Shown here: positions 1 to 9,089 of the stretch, piece after piece | Layout: the number at the start of each line of letters is the position of its first letter | Numbering within the stretch: position 1 is the first letter of the stretch | Assembly: GCA_944390805.1 (NCBI GenBank) | Contig: CALXQW010000006.1 | Coordinates: forward strand, 1-42,548 | Length of the DNA stretch: 42,548 nt | Direction of reading: 5' to 3' | Origin: an uncultured Opitutales bacterium | Lineage (GTDB): Bacteria; Verrucomicrobiota; Verrucomicrobiia; Opitutales; Intestinicryptomonadaceae | The notes under the pieces: generated by a model | Database searches by the model: none | What the model saw: the letters and a program-made list of their open reading frames with translations, nothing else | Told to the model about the DNA's origin: nothing | Program-made: the position numbers and the translations under genes

Positions 1-160
1 TACTGTCCTGAGAATCTTATAGCCCTTTATTAACACATCGGGCATTGTAGAACATTTTTCGTTCTCTTTGCCCTCTTTTTTTCCACCATTCCACAATCTT
101 TGACGTAGAGCGGGCTTATCTATGAGACAACACCCCTGTTTGTAAATAGTTGATTATTAG

Positions 161-685
161 GGTTCAAGAAAAGCCAGAGCACACCATATAAGCAACGGTT
201 TTTGCGGCGAGGTTATGGAACGGATTGCAATCCAGATGACGGATTATTTTGACGGTCTTTTAAAGGGCAAGAGGTTTTTATTCTGCGATAAGGATCCGTT
301 ATATACGCAAAAGTTTAAGAAAATCTTGGAAAATAGCGGTATAAAAGTGCAACAAGTTCCGTCGCCCGTATGCAATCCATATGCTGAAAGGTTTGTAAAG
401 AGCATAAAGGACGAATGTCTGAGGAATTTTATATTTTTATCGGAAGGAATGCTCCACAAGGCGGTTTCGGAATATGAAATATACTATAATACCGAAAGAC
501 CGCATCAGCATTTGGATAATAAGCTTATATCACGCAAGGAAAACGAGCACTACGAAGAATTGCGTTTGACGAGAGAGGAAAATAAGGGTAAAGTCCTTTA
601 TAAATCGGCGAAAGACAGGAGTCTGATCGTAAAAATTGGGCGGCTCGGAGGCATATTAAACTTTTATTACCGGAAGGCCTCTTAA
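161..685 (+). pseudogene. Transposase remnant, integrase core (rve-type DDE), N-terminus lost
   Basis: The 3' part of an insertion-sequence transposase. The open frame begins after a stop at 158-160; the first ATG is at 215, but recognisable family sequence (SRK...GEVMERIAIQMTD) already starts upstream of it, so the ATG is not a true start. Visible landmarks are the second catalytic Asp in FCDKDPLYT, the catalytic Glu in NPYAERFVKSIKDECL, a YYNTERPHQ segment, and the usual family ending RLGG-L-x-FYYR. The first catalytic Asp and the whole N-terminal helix-turn-helix half are missing. The segment before YAERF (PSPVCNP) looks one or two residues shorter than in intact relatives. No terminal inverted repeats or target duplication were found. 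It is a non-functional IS relic. Confidence 0.8.
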
Positions 686-886
686 GGATTTTTTAGTTTT
701 TCTCTTATCTTAAAACCGCCTCAACTCCGTTGCTAAAATGCAACCGGGGGGCTATAAGGAATTATTAACTTGCCAAATTCAGCAGGGACGTTCGACAGAC
801 CCGTTTCTTCTTGCGAATGGATTTTTTGAAATCTCCCAGCTTCTTTCTTTGGAATTGGCAACTTAACTTTGCGCGTTGAAGACAAT

Positions 887-915
887 AAAAAAACGCAACC
901 CTACACTGGATTGCG
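887..915 (-). terminator. Rho-independent terminator after tRNA-Gly
   Basis: On the minus strand an 8-bp stem (CGCAATCC with GGGTTGCG, one G-U pair) closes a 6-nt loop and is followed by seven U residues. It lies 11 nt beyond the CCA end of tRNA-Gly and probably ends both the tRNA and read-through from the binding-protein gene upstream of it. Confidence 0.75.
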
Positions 916-925
916 CTTTGGAAAG

Positions 926-1001
926 TGGAGCGGGCTATGAGGTTCGAACTCACAACCTCGACCTTGGCAAGGTCGCGCTCTGCCAATTGAGCTAAGCCCG
1001 C
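926..1001 (-). tRNA. tRNA-Gly (anticodon GCC)
   Basis: Folds as a full cloverleaf on the minus strand: acceptor GCGGGCT/AGCCCGC, D-arm GCTC/GAGC, anticodon arm CGACC-TTGCCAA-GGTCG with anticodon GCC, and a T-arm with the TTCGAAC loop. The discriminator is U, and CCA is encoded at 926-928. The preceding protein gene stops only 32 bp upstream, and a CATAAT box at about 1011-1016 could be a private -10 element, so either co-transcription or its own promoter is possible. Confidence 0.97.
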
Positions 1002-1033
1002 AAAAAAAAATTATGCGAACAGATAGTGTTGAT

Positions 1034-1930
1034 TTATTTCAGCGTGTCAAGTTCCAAAACATATCTTTTTCTAAAATTTTTCGGCACACTGTAAAAATCT
1101 CCGGCATCTATGCTTGCGGCCGTATCGTCGGAAAGCATTGCCTTCACCAGAGGCTTAACAAGATCTGCCTTCTCGGGCTTGAACATAACATAAAATGTAA
1201 GCGCCAACGGATAATCTCCATTATGTATTGTTTCATTCGACGGCTTAAAAGCATAATCACCAGCCTCCTTGCCAGCAGAAATAGGAAGCACCTTCACTCT
1301 CTGGGAATCAGTAGCCTTGCCAACTATCAAAATAACAGACGCACCTGTGCCCAAAACATTAACCGCTTCTTTCTTGTCGCGCAAGACGCTCACCCAGCCG
1401 CCTATGTCATCTCCTCCAAGTGCTGTATTCTTAAAAATCTCCACAACGAGATTGTCGGTAAAATTGGTCGTCATAGGCTGAATTCCCCTCAAATGGCCCA
1501 TGCTCTTAGAGATTTCCTCCCATTTTTCTATACGAACAGCCTTCTTACCAAATATCCCATTTAGCTGTTTTACAGACATCTCGTCTACCGGATTCTGCCC
1601 ATTTACTGCAACTATCGCCGCATGATGCAAAATTGGAATACACATGAAGCCTTCTGGAAGAGTATTTCCCTTAGGGACAGCTATTATTCCTAAATCGGCC
1701 TCGCCATTCTTAAGCTTGGGCATAGCTGGATACGTTCCTTGCAAATCGTAAGACGCCTTTACAGACGCATCCTTTGCCGACTTCTCGCATGCACTCTTTA
1801 TTACGGGCCCAGCTATATCGCTGCCCACAACCCTGATTACTCCTGATTGCTCTGCCTGCTGGCCATACAACACCGCAGAAAATAATACTGCGGCAACAAC
1901 ACAAGAAATTTTAAGTAATATGGATTTCAT
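1034..1930 (-). CDS. PstS-like periplasmic substrate-binding protein
   Basis: A 298-aa exported solute-binding protein of the phosphate/PBP-like superfamily. Residues 1-23 form a signal peptide ending near LYG-QQ. The mature part starts with IRVVGSDIAGPVI, the family opening in which Ser/Thr and backbone groups grip the oxyanion. It continues with the GEADLGIIAVPKG, MSVKQLNGIFGKK and ALTFYVMFKP segments expected of a two-lobed Pst-type binding protein. No pstC/A/B permease or PhoU gene is nearby, so the ligand and the partner permease are unknown; phosphate is the default guess by family only. It is followed by tRNA-Gly and shares its terminator. Upstream neighbour sufT is 168 bp away, which leaves room for a separate promoter. 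Confidence 0.8.
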   Translation of the reverse strand: MKSILLKISCVVAAVLFSAVLYGQQAEQSGVIRVVGSDIAGPVIKSACEKSAKDASVKASYDLQGTYPAMPKLKNGEADLGIIAVPKGNTLPEGFMCIPILHHAAIVAVNGQNPVDEMSVKQLNGIFGKKAVRIEKWEEISKSMGHLRGIQPMTTNFTDNLVVEIFKNTALGGDDIGGWVSVLRDKKEAVNVLGTGASVILIVGKATDSQRVKVLPISAGKEAGDYAFKPSNETIHNGDYPLALTFYVMFKPEKADLVKPLVKAMLSDDTAASIDAGDFYSVPKNFRKRYVLELDTLK

Positions 1931-2098
1931 CTGCTATGCAAAAAATAAGTTAAATACATACCATACTTCAATATCCGTTTTTTGCAAACGCTAAATTCAC
2001 GCCTAGCAAAAATCTTTATCCGAATAAAATATCCCCTGGAATATACCGCAAAAGAACTAAGAAATATTCCCGGCCGACAATGAAAAACTCTCAAAATC

Positions 2099-2797
2099 TT
2101 AAACCAGGCCAAGTATCATCTTGCCCTCTTCTGAAATCATATCCTGATTCCACGGAGGATCCCACACTATCTCAACCTTTGCACTGTCAACTCCGGGTAC
2201 AGACTCCAACCGGCTCTTCAGATCGTCGGCGATCATAGGCCCTAAAGCGCAACCCGGCGCAGTAAGTGTCATATCTACGTAAACTACCCTCTGCAAATTG
2301 CCGGAAGCATCGGCCTCCTGCACGAGCTCCAATCTGTACACGAGTCCCAAATCAACTATGTTAACTGGTATCTCCGGATCATACACAGTCTTTGCAACAT
2401 TCCACAAATCATCTGAACTTGGCGGCGGAAATTTATGGTTTGCATTGTTTCTGGATATGGCATCTTGCATGGTGCAAGAAGACCCAGCTGAAGAATCTTT
2501 TCCGCCAGATTCACCTTGCTTCGCATCTACACTTGAAACCGAAGGCGCGCTCTCTGCTTTTGGCTTATCAGCAACTGCGCCCTCAGGCGCGCAGGGCTCA
2601 CCCAAAGCGTCAAAGTCTGCCCCAGATATGCGGGCAAGCCCAAACGCACCTATCACCGTAAAATTACCTCCAAGCCTAAACTGCACGGAAACCCTCGCTC
2701 CCTCCGCAAGCGTAACACGCTCTCCGGACGGAATGAGCATTGCCCCTACCGCTCTCTTTAACGTTATGGAAGCCTCGGTCTTCTTTTCTGATTCCAT
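2099..2797 (-). CDS. sufT: SufT-like Fe-S cluster assembly/maturation protein (MIP18/DUF59)
   Basis: A 232-aa protein in the putative Fe-S assembly factor SufT family. The N-terminal part (residues about 11-66: ITLKRAV, LIPSGERVTL, RLGGNFTVIG, DFDALGE) is the SufT-specific module. A low-complexity Ala/Ser/Glu linker (about 67-125) leads to a C-terminal MIP18 domain with DPEIPVNIVDLGLVY (140-154), the TAPGCALGP loop carrying the conserved Cys173, and WDPPW near the end. The ATG at 2797 is chosen: it lies 7 nt after the proB stop, whereas the longer frame to 2845 would overlap proB and adds nothing family-like. The gene sits at the end of pyrH-frr-proB rather than in a suf operon; no other suf gene is in the window. 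Confidence 0.88.
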   Translation of the reverse strand: MESEKKTEASITLKRAVGAMLIPSGERVTLAEGARVSVQFRLGGNFTVIGAFGLARISGADFDALGEPCAPEGAVADKPKAESAPSVSSVDAKQGESGGKDSSAGSSCTMQDAISRNNANHKFPPPSSDDLWNVAKTVYDPEIPVNIVDLGLVYRLELVQEADASGNLQRVVYVDMTLTAPGCALGPMIADDLKSRLESVPGVDSAKVEIVWDPPWNQDMISEEGKMILGLV

Positions 2798-2804
2798 CTC
2801 TTTA

Positions 2805-3896
2805 TCAAACCATTGCCAGTCTATCCCTATGAACGGCAATATCACCAGTCTTCAAATGTCTGCCGGCATGCTCCTGCAGAATCCTTCTAAGCTCGTCCGA
2901 TGAAACTTCAGCCATTCCCCTGGCGTAAACATGCTTGTCGGCCTCGGCGCAAATCTCTACCAGATCGTGCGCCTTAAAGTTTCCTTTTATGCTCTTAACC
3001 CCGGCTGCCAATAAGGAACTTCCCCTATTGCGCAGAGCGTTCAAAGCTCCGTCGTCTATGAAAAGCTGCCCCATGCTCTTGCCGAAATACCTAAGCCACC
3101 TAGTCTTTGAACTCGACGCAGTCTTGCCTGGTACAAAATATGTACCGGAATTCTTCCCGTCAAAAACCTCCAACAGAGAATTATCCCTCTCTCCGCTTAT
3201 TATGTAAACTCCGCATGCGTTGGCGGTTGCTATGTCGGCGGCCTTGAGCTTTGTAACCATACCTCCAACGGCGGTCGCGCTACTTGTTCCTCGAGCCTTG
3301 TCGCGCACGGAATCTATGTTGTCTACAACAGATATTATCTTTCCTGTTCCGCCTATGTCAACAAGCCCTGGCGCCGTAGACATTATTACAAGATCCTGTG
3401 CCTTGGCTATGGTGGCAACCAATGCGCTCAATACGTCATTGTCGCCAAACTTTATATTGAGCTCTGCCGCGCTTACACAGTCGTTCTCATTTATTATCGG
3501 CACAACACCTATCTTTAACAGCTCGTCGAGCAAATCCTTCAAGGCTCTGTGCCTATTGCGAACATCAACGTCGTCGCGCGTAAGAAGTATCTGCGCCACC
3601 GTAAGGCCGTATTTTTCAAAAAGCTCAGCCCACGTCTGTATAAGAAGCCCCTGCCCCACCGCCGCGCAGGTCTGAAGCATAGACAACTTTTTTGGCCTTG
3701 CCTTTAACGACAAACGCCCCATTCCAAGCCCGACCGCTCCAGAACTGACAAGCACAACCTGCGCGCCGCGCTTCTTAAGCTCGGAAATCTGACGGCATAT
3801 GCCGTCCATCCTGCACAAGTCAAGCTCGCCGACATCGCGCGTAAGCACGCCCGTTCCAAGCTTTACGACTATCCGTTTGGAAAGTTTTGACGGCAT
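2805..3896 (-). CDS. proB: Glutamate 5-kinase with C-terminal PUA domain
   Basis: Catalyses ATP-dependent phosphorylation of glutamate, the first step of proline synthesis, in the cytoplasm. It has 363 aa, the usual length for the two-domain form. The amino-acid-kinase fold shows VKLGTG (11-16), SSGAVGLG (51-58), the glutamate-site NENDCVS (about 137) and FGDND (150-154), and GGMVTKLKAA (211-220). A PUA domain occupies about 272-350. It starts 5 nt after the frr stop and is followed within 7 nt by sufT, so the four genes look co-transcribed. proA is not in the window. Feedback inhibition by proline is typical of the family but not visible here. Confidence 0.95.
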   Translation of the reverse strand: MPSKLSKRIVVKLGTGVLTRDVGELDLCRMDGICRQISELKKRGAQVVLVSSGAVGLGMGRLSLKARPKKLSMLQTCAAVGQGLLIQTWAELFEKYGLTVAQILLTRDDVDVRNRHRALKDLLDELLKIGVVPIINENDCVSAAELNIKFGDNDVLSALVATIAKAQDLVIMSTAPGLVDIGGTGKIISVVDNIDSVRDKARGTSSATAVGGMVTKLKAADIATANACGVYIISGERDNSLLEVFDGKNSGTYFVPGKTASSSKTRWLRYFGKSMGQLFIDDGALNALRNRGSSLLAAGVKSIKGNFKAHDLVEICAEADKHVYARGMAEVSSDELRRILQEHAGRHLKTGDIAVHRDRLAMV

Positions 3897-3901
3897 ATAA
3901 C

Positions 3902-4462
3902 CTACATGCTCATAAGGTCGGCCTCTTTTTCCTCGAGGGCCTTATTTATTGCGGCTATGCTCTTGTCGGTAAGATTCTGAACATCCTTTTCAGTACGTTT
4001 TAAATCGTCCTCAGTTATAGCTCCCTCTTTCTGCGCCTTCTTGAAAGAGTCCATAGCCTCGCGGCGTATGTTTCTTACCCTAACCCTGCCTGCCTCGGCC
4101 ATCTCGGAGCAAACCTTAGCAAGCTCTTTCCTGCGCTCCTGCGAAAGCGGCGGTATCGGGCAGCGCACTGCCTCTCCCATTATGCACGGAGTAAAACCTA
4201 TATTCGCCGCAAGTATAGCCTTTTCTATATCCTTAAGAACTCCCTTATCCCACGGCTGAATGCGGATAGTATTTGGATCTGGAGTGGTTATTGCAGCAAC
4301 CTCCTTTAGCCTCATGGAGCTTCCGTAAACCTCTACCGACACATTCTCTACCATCGCGGGCGTCGCCTTTCCGGTATGCACACCGTCAAATTCATGAACG
4401 GTGTATTCTATCGCCTTTTTCATGGCCGCATCGAGTTTCTTGATTTCGTCCTGAAGTATCAT
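3902..4462 (-). CDS. frr: Ribosome recycling factor
   Basis: A 186-aa factor that, with EF-G, splits post-termination ribosomes. The length and sequence fit throughout: the N-terminal helix (DEIKKLDAAMKKAIEYTVHEF), the region HTGKATPAMVENVSVEVYGS, the hinge ITTPDPNTIRIQPWD, and the C-terminal coiled coil with RRKELAKV, RVRNIRREA and the ending in which DLKRTEKDVQNLTDK is recognisable. It lies 42 nt downstream of pyrH and 5 nt before proB, in the pyrH-frr order common in bacteria. rpsB and tsf, often adjacent, are absent. Confidence 0.97.
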   Translation of the reverse strand: MILQDEIKKLDAAMKKAIEYTVHEFDGVHTGKATPAMVENVSVEVYGSSMRLKEVAAITTPDPNTIRIQPWDKGVLKDIEKAILAANIGFTPCIMGEAVRCPIPPLSQERRKELAKVCSEMAEAGRVRVRNIRREAMDSFKKAQKEGAITEDDLKRTEKDVQNLTDKSIAAINKALEEKEADLMSM

Positions 4463-4504
4463 TTCAAACCGCCTTTTTTGTTGTTTGTGTTATGTTGAAA
4501 ATTT

Positions 4505-5218
4505 CTAAGAGACAAGAGTTCCTATCGGCTCGCCCATGACCGCTCTCTTTATGTTTCCGTCTCCGTTCATATTGAAAACTATTATAGGCAGACGGTTGTC
4601 CATGCACATCGAAAACGCCGTTGAATCCATCACGGCAAGGCGCTTTTCTATCGCCTCAAGATAGGATATTTTGTCGTACTTTACGGCATCGGGATATTTG
4701 TTCGGATCTTTATCGTATATACCGTCAACCTTTGTAGCCTTAAGTATGCAATCGGCCTGGATTTCGCTCGCGCGCAAAGACGCCGTTGTGTCTGTGGAAA
4801 AATACGGATTTCCCGTTCCGGCTACAAATATTACAATTCTTCCCTTCTCAAGATGCCTTATAGCCCTGCGCAATATAAAAGGCTCTGCAACCTTTTCCAT
4901 AGGAATTGCCGTCTGCACCCTAACACTTACACCCTCCTTCTCGAGGGCATTCATAAGCGCAAGACCGTTAATGACTGTGGCAAGCATTCCCATGTAGTCT
5001 CCGGTTGTTCTGTCAACTCCGTTCTTGGCTCCCCCTAGTCCTCTAAATATATTTCCTCCGCCTACAACAAGGCAGATTTGAACTCCCAGTTCCTTGATCT
5101 CCTTTAGCTGCAAAGCCATGTTCCGGAGAATTTGCGGATCCAACGCCTCTCCATTTGAAACATCTTTGAGCGCCTCTCCGCTGATTTTTAGAACTATGCG
5201 TTTATATTTGGGTGTCAT
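4505..5218 (-). CDS. pyrH: UMP kinase
   Basis: Phosphorylates UMP to UDP in pyrimidine nucleotide synthesis; a hexameric amino-acid-kinase-fold enzyme. Motifs in order: KISGEAL (11-17), GGGNIFRG (53-60), GDYMGM (73-78), [11 protein letters not shown] (133-143), [10 protein letters not shown] (163-172) and DSTA (198-201). The ATG at 5218 is chosen because it gives the family-typical opening [16 protein letters not shown] eight codons upstream (5242) is also in frame and has no better ribosome-binding site. The leader contains a hairpin (5244-5264). First gene of pyrH-frr-proB-sufT. UTP/GTP allostery is known for the family, not seen here. Confidence 0.96.
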   Translation of the reverse strand: MTPKYKRIVLKISGEALKDVSNGEALDPQILRNMALQLKEIKELGVQICLVVGGGNIFRGLGGAKNGVDRTTGDYMGMLATVINGLALMNALEKEGVSVRVQTAIPMEKVAEPFILRRAIRHLEKGRIVIFVAGTGNPYFSTDTTASLRASEIQADCILKATKVDGIYDKDPNKYPDAVKYDKISYLEAIEKRLAVMDSTAFSMCMDNRLPIIVFNMNGDGNIKRAVMGEPIGTLVS

Positions 5219-5243
5219 ATTTGTATCTATATTCCGGCGCACC

Positions 5244-5264
5244 CCGCAAGCAAATTGCCTGCGG
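5244..5264 (-). promoter_or_regulatory. Hairpin in the pyrH leader
   Basis: An inverted repeat (CCGCA...TGCGG with an inner GCAA/TTGC) about 25 nt upstream of the pyrH ATG. There is no U-run, so it is not an obvious terminator; it could be a leader structure. The function is unknown. Confidence 0.35.
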
Positions 5265-5368
5265 CTTTGCGCCTCCTTTTAAGTTTTTATCGGAACAAGT
5301 ATGACTCAAAGCCGCCGCCGGATTCAACACTTTTTTAAGGCATTTTGCGCCCCCTAAAAAGATGCGTT

Positions 5369-8188
5369 CTAATTGCTCGCCGACACGCTTATCCTTGTAG
5401 GCTGAGCCGACAACACATCCGCTGCCCTCTTTCTGACATCCTCCAAAGATACTCCATCAAATCCTGATACTATTGTGCGCGCCCAATCCAATCTCTCTGG
5501 ATATGCCTGAGATAGGGAAAGAACATTCATAAGCCAATAGAGATTGTCGCGGCGCATTTTTTCTATCTGTTTTAACAGCGGAGTTTTTGCCCTGTCGAAC
5601 ATGTCCTGGGTAATTGCCCCAGGAAGATTTTTAGAGATCTGTTCAAGCATAGATAAAACCTCCGCAGATTTGTCAGACTCCACAATGCTTCCGGCTATCA
5701 GTACCCCGAAAGGATATATCTTATTAGGATTATTGTACGCAAACGGACTATAAACCGCCCCTGTCTTTTCCCTTACACCCTTTCTTATTGCGTCGTCTAA
5801 AATCTCCCCGAGCAAAGATTCCGCGCGGGCCGCTTTTATATCTTTCATGGGGCTGCTGCGCCAAGCAAGCATGGCCGCCGCCCTCGGCAGGGCGCTTTCT
5901 ATGCCTATATTTATCTCTCCCTCGGCAAACTTCACATCCAGTTTACTTTCCAAGTCTAAGCGCGATGCACTGCGTTTTGGCAGAGAGCCAAATACCTGCG
6001 AGATAGTATCCATGCACATTTTTACATCTACATCTCCTACAACCGACACTTCAAACCAGCCATTGTCAAAGGCATTACGCAAAATATCTCCAAGCCGTTT
6101 CAGATCTTCCGGAGAGTATGTTTTGCCAACCTGGTAGCCGAAACGCGCATTTCCGCTCAATAAGCTTCTCATAACTTTCGAGCGTATCGCCCCTTCAGGA
6201 GTTGTATTTGCCAACCTGTACATCTCCTCCGCCTTTTTATTTGCCACAGACAAGCACTCCTTGCGCAGGGCAAAATCTGTTATATAAGCGCGCAACAACA
6301 GAAGCTGGTCCTTTAAATTTTCGGCGTTTGTCCGTCCAGAGAACGCAAATGATGCCTCATCAACGGAAAACCCGAATGATACCGTCTTACCCGCAAATAT
6401 AGACTCCAATTCGTCGCGCGTATGCGCCTTTAATCCACCAGCTTCAAAGCTCAAATCCGCAAGCAAAGCCAATGGGCAATCCTCTTGGGAGAAATCCAAC
6501 TTTCCAGCCCCGACATCAATTCTGACTAGCACGCTATCAGAAGAGAAATCTGTTCGCTTAACATTAGCCCGAACTCCGTTTTCATATACCGCACGCTCAA
6601 TACCAAGTTCCCCATCGGTCTCAGATTTTACAACAACCGCCTTGCCCGCGCATTTTGAATACGCAAACTCCGCACCAGACTTATCCTCAGGCGCCGAAAG
6701 CTGCACTTTTGACAATTCCTCCAAAAACTTTTCCGCATTGTATTTCGGAGCCTTTGTAGCGGCAACAAATGCAAAAAACCTACCCTTTGAGAACCTCGAC
6801 CTAAACAAATCGGACGCATCTTGCGCCGTAAAATTCCCATAAGCCTTAGTGGCTATGTCAAGGGTTGTCTCAGGAGAAATGACAGTGCGCCCCCTCGCAT
6901 ATGAAGAGGCTATTAAATCTGCAAGTTCCTGGGTTTTTCTTGTCGGCTTTGCTTTTACCTCCAGCTTTGCGCGGTTTAATAGCTCCGCTTTTGCCTCTTT
7001 CAGCTCGGCCTCCGTAAAGCCGTAGCGCAGGGCTCTTGAAAGCTCCAAAGCAGCCGCCTGCAACGCCCACTTGGAATCCCCCGCCGGAGCCGACACCGAT
7101 ATGAAAGATGCTGAAATCATGTCATTTACAGGTTCAAATGAGGCATCTCCCCTTGTTATGCGCGCGCCTTCCTGAAGCGCCAATTTTTCAAATCTGCGCC
7201 CAAGCATATATTCTATTGCCGAAAGCTTTGCCCTGCCCAAGAGCTCCTCTTCCGTATTTTTTGGCGGAATATCCTTTGAAAGCATATATATATCCGCCGA
7301 AGAGCCTTTTAGCTCTGGATCGGTAAATATCTCCACATTCACTCTGCCTGCAAGATTCTCAAGCGAAGGCTCAAAATTTTCGTCATCCGGAATATTTATA
7401 TCCGGAAGCTTTGCCGCCTCGTATGCGGCATCTGGCTTCAACCTGCCGAAGGCCTCTGCGGCAGACTTCAATATATCGTCTGCCGATACATCACCCACAA
7501 CCACAACAGTCATGTTCTCTGGCCTGTAATTAGACTTGTAAAACCTGATGAATTCATCTCTCGGAGCAGACTTTATAACTTCGTCTTCCCCTATTGGAAG
7601 CCTTGTTGAATAAGGACTGTCCTTCCCCCATATCTGGCGCCACTGCGATACGAACGCCCTGTATGGAGCCGTATCTCGGGCGCGCTTCTCTGCAATTATA
7701 ACCCCGCGTTCTGGCTCTATGGCATCTTCATGGAAAAGCACTCCTCCGGCATAGTCGGCAAGCAGTTTTAGCCCGTCTGAGATTGACTTATCAGACACGT
7801 CGGGCATGTCTATCTTATAGACAGTCTCATCGAAGCTCGTATAGGCATTCGTATCAGCTCCAAAGGCCATGCCTATGCGCTGAAAGTATTCTATCATCTC
7901 ACCTGACGGAAAATTATCTGTGCCTTTAAATGCCATATGTTCCGTAAAGTGAGCCAATCCCCTCTGAGCCTGAGTTTCAGTGGAAGAGCCCCTTCCTACA
8001 ACAAGCCTCATAGAAACTCTGTTCGGCGGCTCCTTATTTGGATACACCGCTACCACAACTCCATTGGGCAGCTTTTCACAGACAAGTTCCGAATCCGCAG
8101 CAATGCCGCCGCTTTTTTCGGCCGCCGATGCCGAACCACAGAGGGCACAAGCCCCCGCAAAGAAAATTGCACGCATAATTTCTTTCAT
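5369..8188 (-). CDS. Secreted M16 (insulinase/pitrilysin-like) zinc peptidase, double-length
   Basis: A 939-aa protein with a signal peptide (about 1-22, cleavage near ASA-AE), so it probably acts in the periplasm. The N-terminal half has the inverted zinc motif HFTEH (80-84), with a downstream ligand-type Glu at about 160 in EPERGVIIAEKRA. The region THMAFKGT/FPSGEMIEYFQRIG is typical of M16. The chain is long enough for two M16 repeats (four half-domains): a second repeat starts around residue 520-530 (ERAVYENGVRANVKRTDF) and lacks HxxEH, as expected for the non-catalytic half that closes the chamber. The substrate is unknown; family members degrade peptides. There is no obvious Shine-Dalgarno before the start. 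It stands alone between pyrH and the methyltransferase. Confidence 0.9.
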   Translation of the reverse strand: MKEIMRAIFFAGACALCGSASAAEKSGGIAADSELVCEKLPNGVVVAVYPNKEPPNRVSMRLVVGRGSSTETQAQRGLAHFTEHMAFKGTDNFPSGEMIEYFQRIGMAFGADTNAYTSFDETVYKIDMPDVSDKSISDGLKLLADYAGGVLFHEDAIEPERGVIIAEKRARDTAPYRAFVSQWRQIWGKDSPYSTRLPIGEDEVIKSAPRDEFIRFYKSNYRPENMTVVVVGDVSADDILKSAAEAFGRLKPDAAYEAAKLPDINIPDDENFEPSLENLAGRVNVEIFTDPELKGSSADIYMLSKDIPPKNTEEELLGRAKLSAIEYMLGRRFEKLALQEGARITRGDASFEPVNDMISASFISVSAPAGDSKWALQAAALELSRALRYGFTEAELKEAKAELLNRAKLEVKAKPTRKTQELADLIASSYARGRTVISPETTLDIATKAYGNFTAQDASDLFRSRFSKGRFFAFVAATKAPKYNAEKFLEELSKVQLSAPEDKSGAEFAYSKCAGKAVVVKSETDGELGIERAVYENGVRANVKRTDFSSDSVLVRIDVGAGKLDFSQEDCPLALLADLSFEAGGLKAHTRDELESIFAGKTVSFGFSVDEASFAFSGRTNAENLKDQLLLLRAYITDFALRKECLSVANKKAEEMYRLANTTPEGAIRSKVMRSLLSGNARFGYQVGKTYSPEDLKRLGDILRNAFDNGWFEVSVVGDVDVKMCMDTISQVFGSLPKRSASRLDLESKLDVKFAEGEINIGIESALPRAAAMLAWRSSPMKDIKAARAESLLGEILDDAIRKGVREKTGAVYSPFAYNNPNKIYPFGVLIAGSIVESDKSAEVLSMLEQISKNLPGAITQDMFDRAKTPLLKQIEKMRRDNLYWLMNVLSLSQAYPERLDWARTIVSGFDGVSLEDVRKRAADVLSAQPTRISVSASN

Positions 8189-8304
8189 AATTGAGAATAT
8201 TTTATAAGAGCCGCTTTTTGGAAAAATGTTTCATAAAACGCATTATCGGCCAAAATCAACCAAACTTGCGCGCAAAAACAGCGGCAAAAACCTAACAAAT
8301 ACTT

Positions 8305-9045
8305 CTAAAGTTGCGGTTTGTTTGCAACCCAAAATACGCATTCATCGGAAAATTCGAGCACGGCATCGTTCTCAGCAGCTATCTGGGAACGTTTGCGGCA
8401 AAAGCTTATTTCAAACCCGGCAGCCGAGATATCTGCGCGCACTTCCTCCATCAATGGAGAATGTATATATACGCTGCCGGCGTAGGAATCGTAAACAATA
8501 TCTCCAAATTCGTCCAACTTCTTATATTGAACTCCGTGCGCCCATCTGCGAGCCTCCATCTGCCAATAATCTCTGTTCTTTTCGGCGTCTCTGTCATGCG
8601 TTGTAAACGCAAATACACCTCCGGGCTTGAGCACCCTGAAATCTTCTCCCATGGCTTTACGTCGGTTTTTGCGCAGCGGTATTTGCATAAGCCCATTAAA
8701 CCCAAAAACAACAGAGTCAAACTCTCCATCGTCAAAGCGAAGTCTTCTTGCATCCAAGGTCTCAAAGCGCACTCCAGAGCCATTTTTTGCCGCCAGACCA
8801 GCCGCAGCTTTAACCATGGCAGAAGATATATCCCCTGCAACAATATTGCAAAAGCCAAGCCTCTCAAGTCCAAATGCTATGCGCCCAGCTCCGCACCCAA
8901 GCTCCAAAAGCGCGCCTTTAGGGTTCATCACACCGCCAAAGACAATCCTTTCAGACTCCCACAGGCCAACATCTTGCGCAGCCTTAAGATAGTCGGCAAC
9001 AACCTCCGGCTTTTCAAAATACGCCTTTACCTCGCCAGAATCCAT
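8305..9045 (-). CDS. Class I SAM-dependent methyltransferase
   Basis: A 246-aa Rossmann-fold methyltransferase. Motif I is LLELGCGAGR (about 46-55), motif II the acidic region GDISSAMVKAAAG (71 on), then a DAR/FDDGEFDSVVFGFNGLMQI segment (motif IV, with FDSVV), then LKPGGVFAFTTHDRD (post-motif). The substrate is not recognisable; the family includes small-molecule, lipid and quinone methylases. The ATG at 9045 is preferred over an in-frame TTG at 9081 because a purine-rich AAGGAAGG precedes it. It lies downstream of ribD in the same direction, but nothing links it to riboflavin synthesis. Confidence 0.85.
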   Translation of the reverse strand: MDSGEVKAYFEKPEVVADYLKAAQDVGLWESERIVFGGVMNPKGALLELGCGAGRIAFGLERLGFCNIVAGDISSAMVKAAAGLAAKNGSGVRFETLDARRLRFDDGEFDSVVFGFNGLMQIPLRKNRRKAMGEDFRVLKPGGVFAFTTHDRDAEKNRDYWQMEARRWAHGVQYKKLDEFGDIVYDSYAGSVYIHSPLMEEVRADISAAGFEISFCRKRSQIAAENDAVLEFSDECVFWVANKPQL

Positions 9046-9089
9046 AAGGCAGTCTTTCCCTTCCTTGGCGCTGCGCGCCAAAGGCGTTT

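Noticed and set aside
765..986. A short minus-strand open frame overlapping tRNA-Gly
   Set aside because: It runs through the tRNA and its terminator, and the protein has no coding character.
1013..1564. A 183-codon plus-strand open frame opposite the PstS-like gene
   Set aside because: It lies entirely antisense to a gene with a clear signal peptide and family motifs, and its translation is rich in Cys/His/Arg without any domain pattern.
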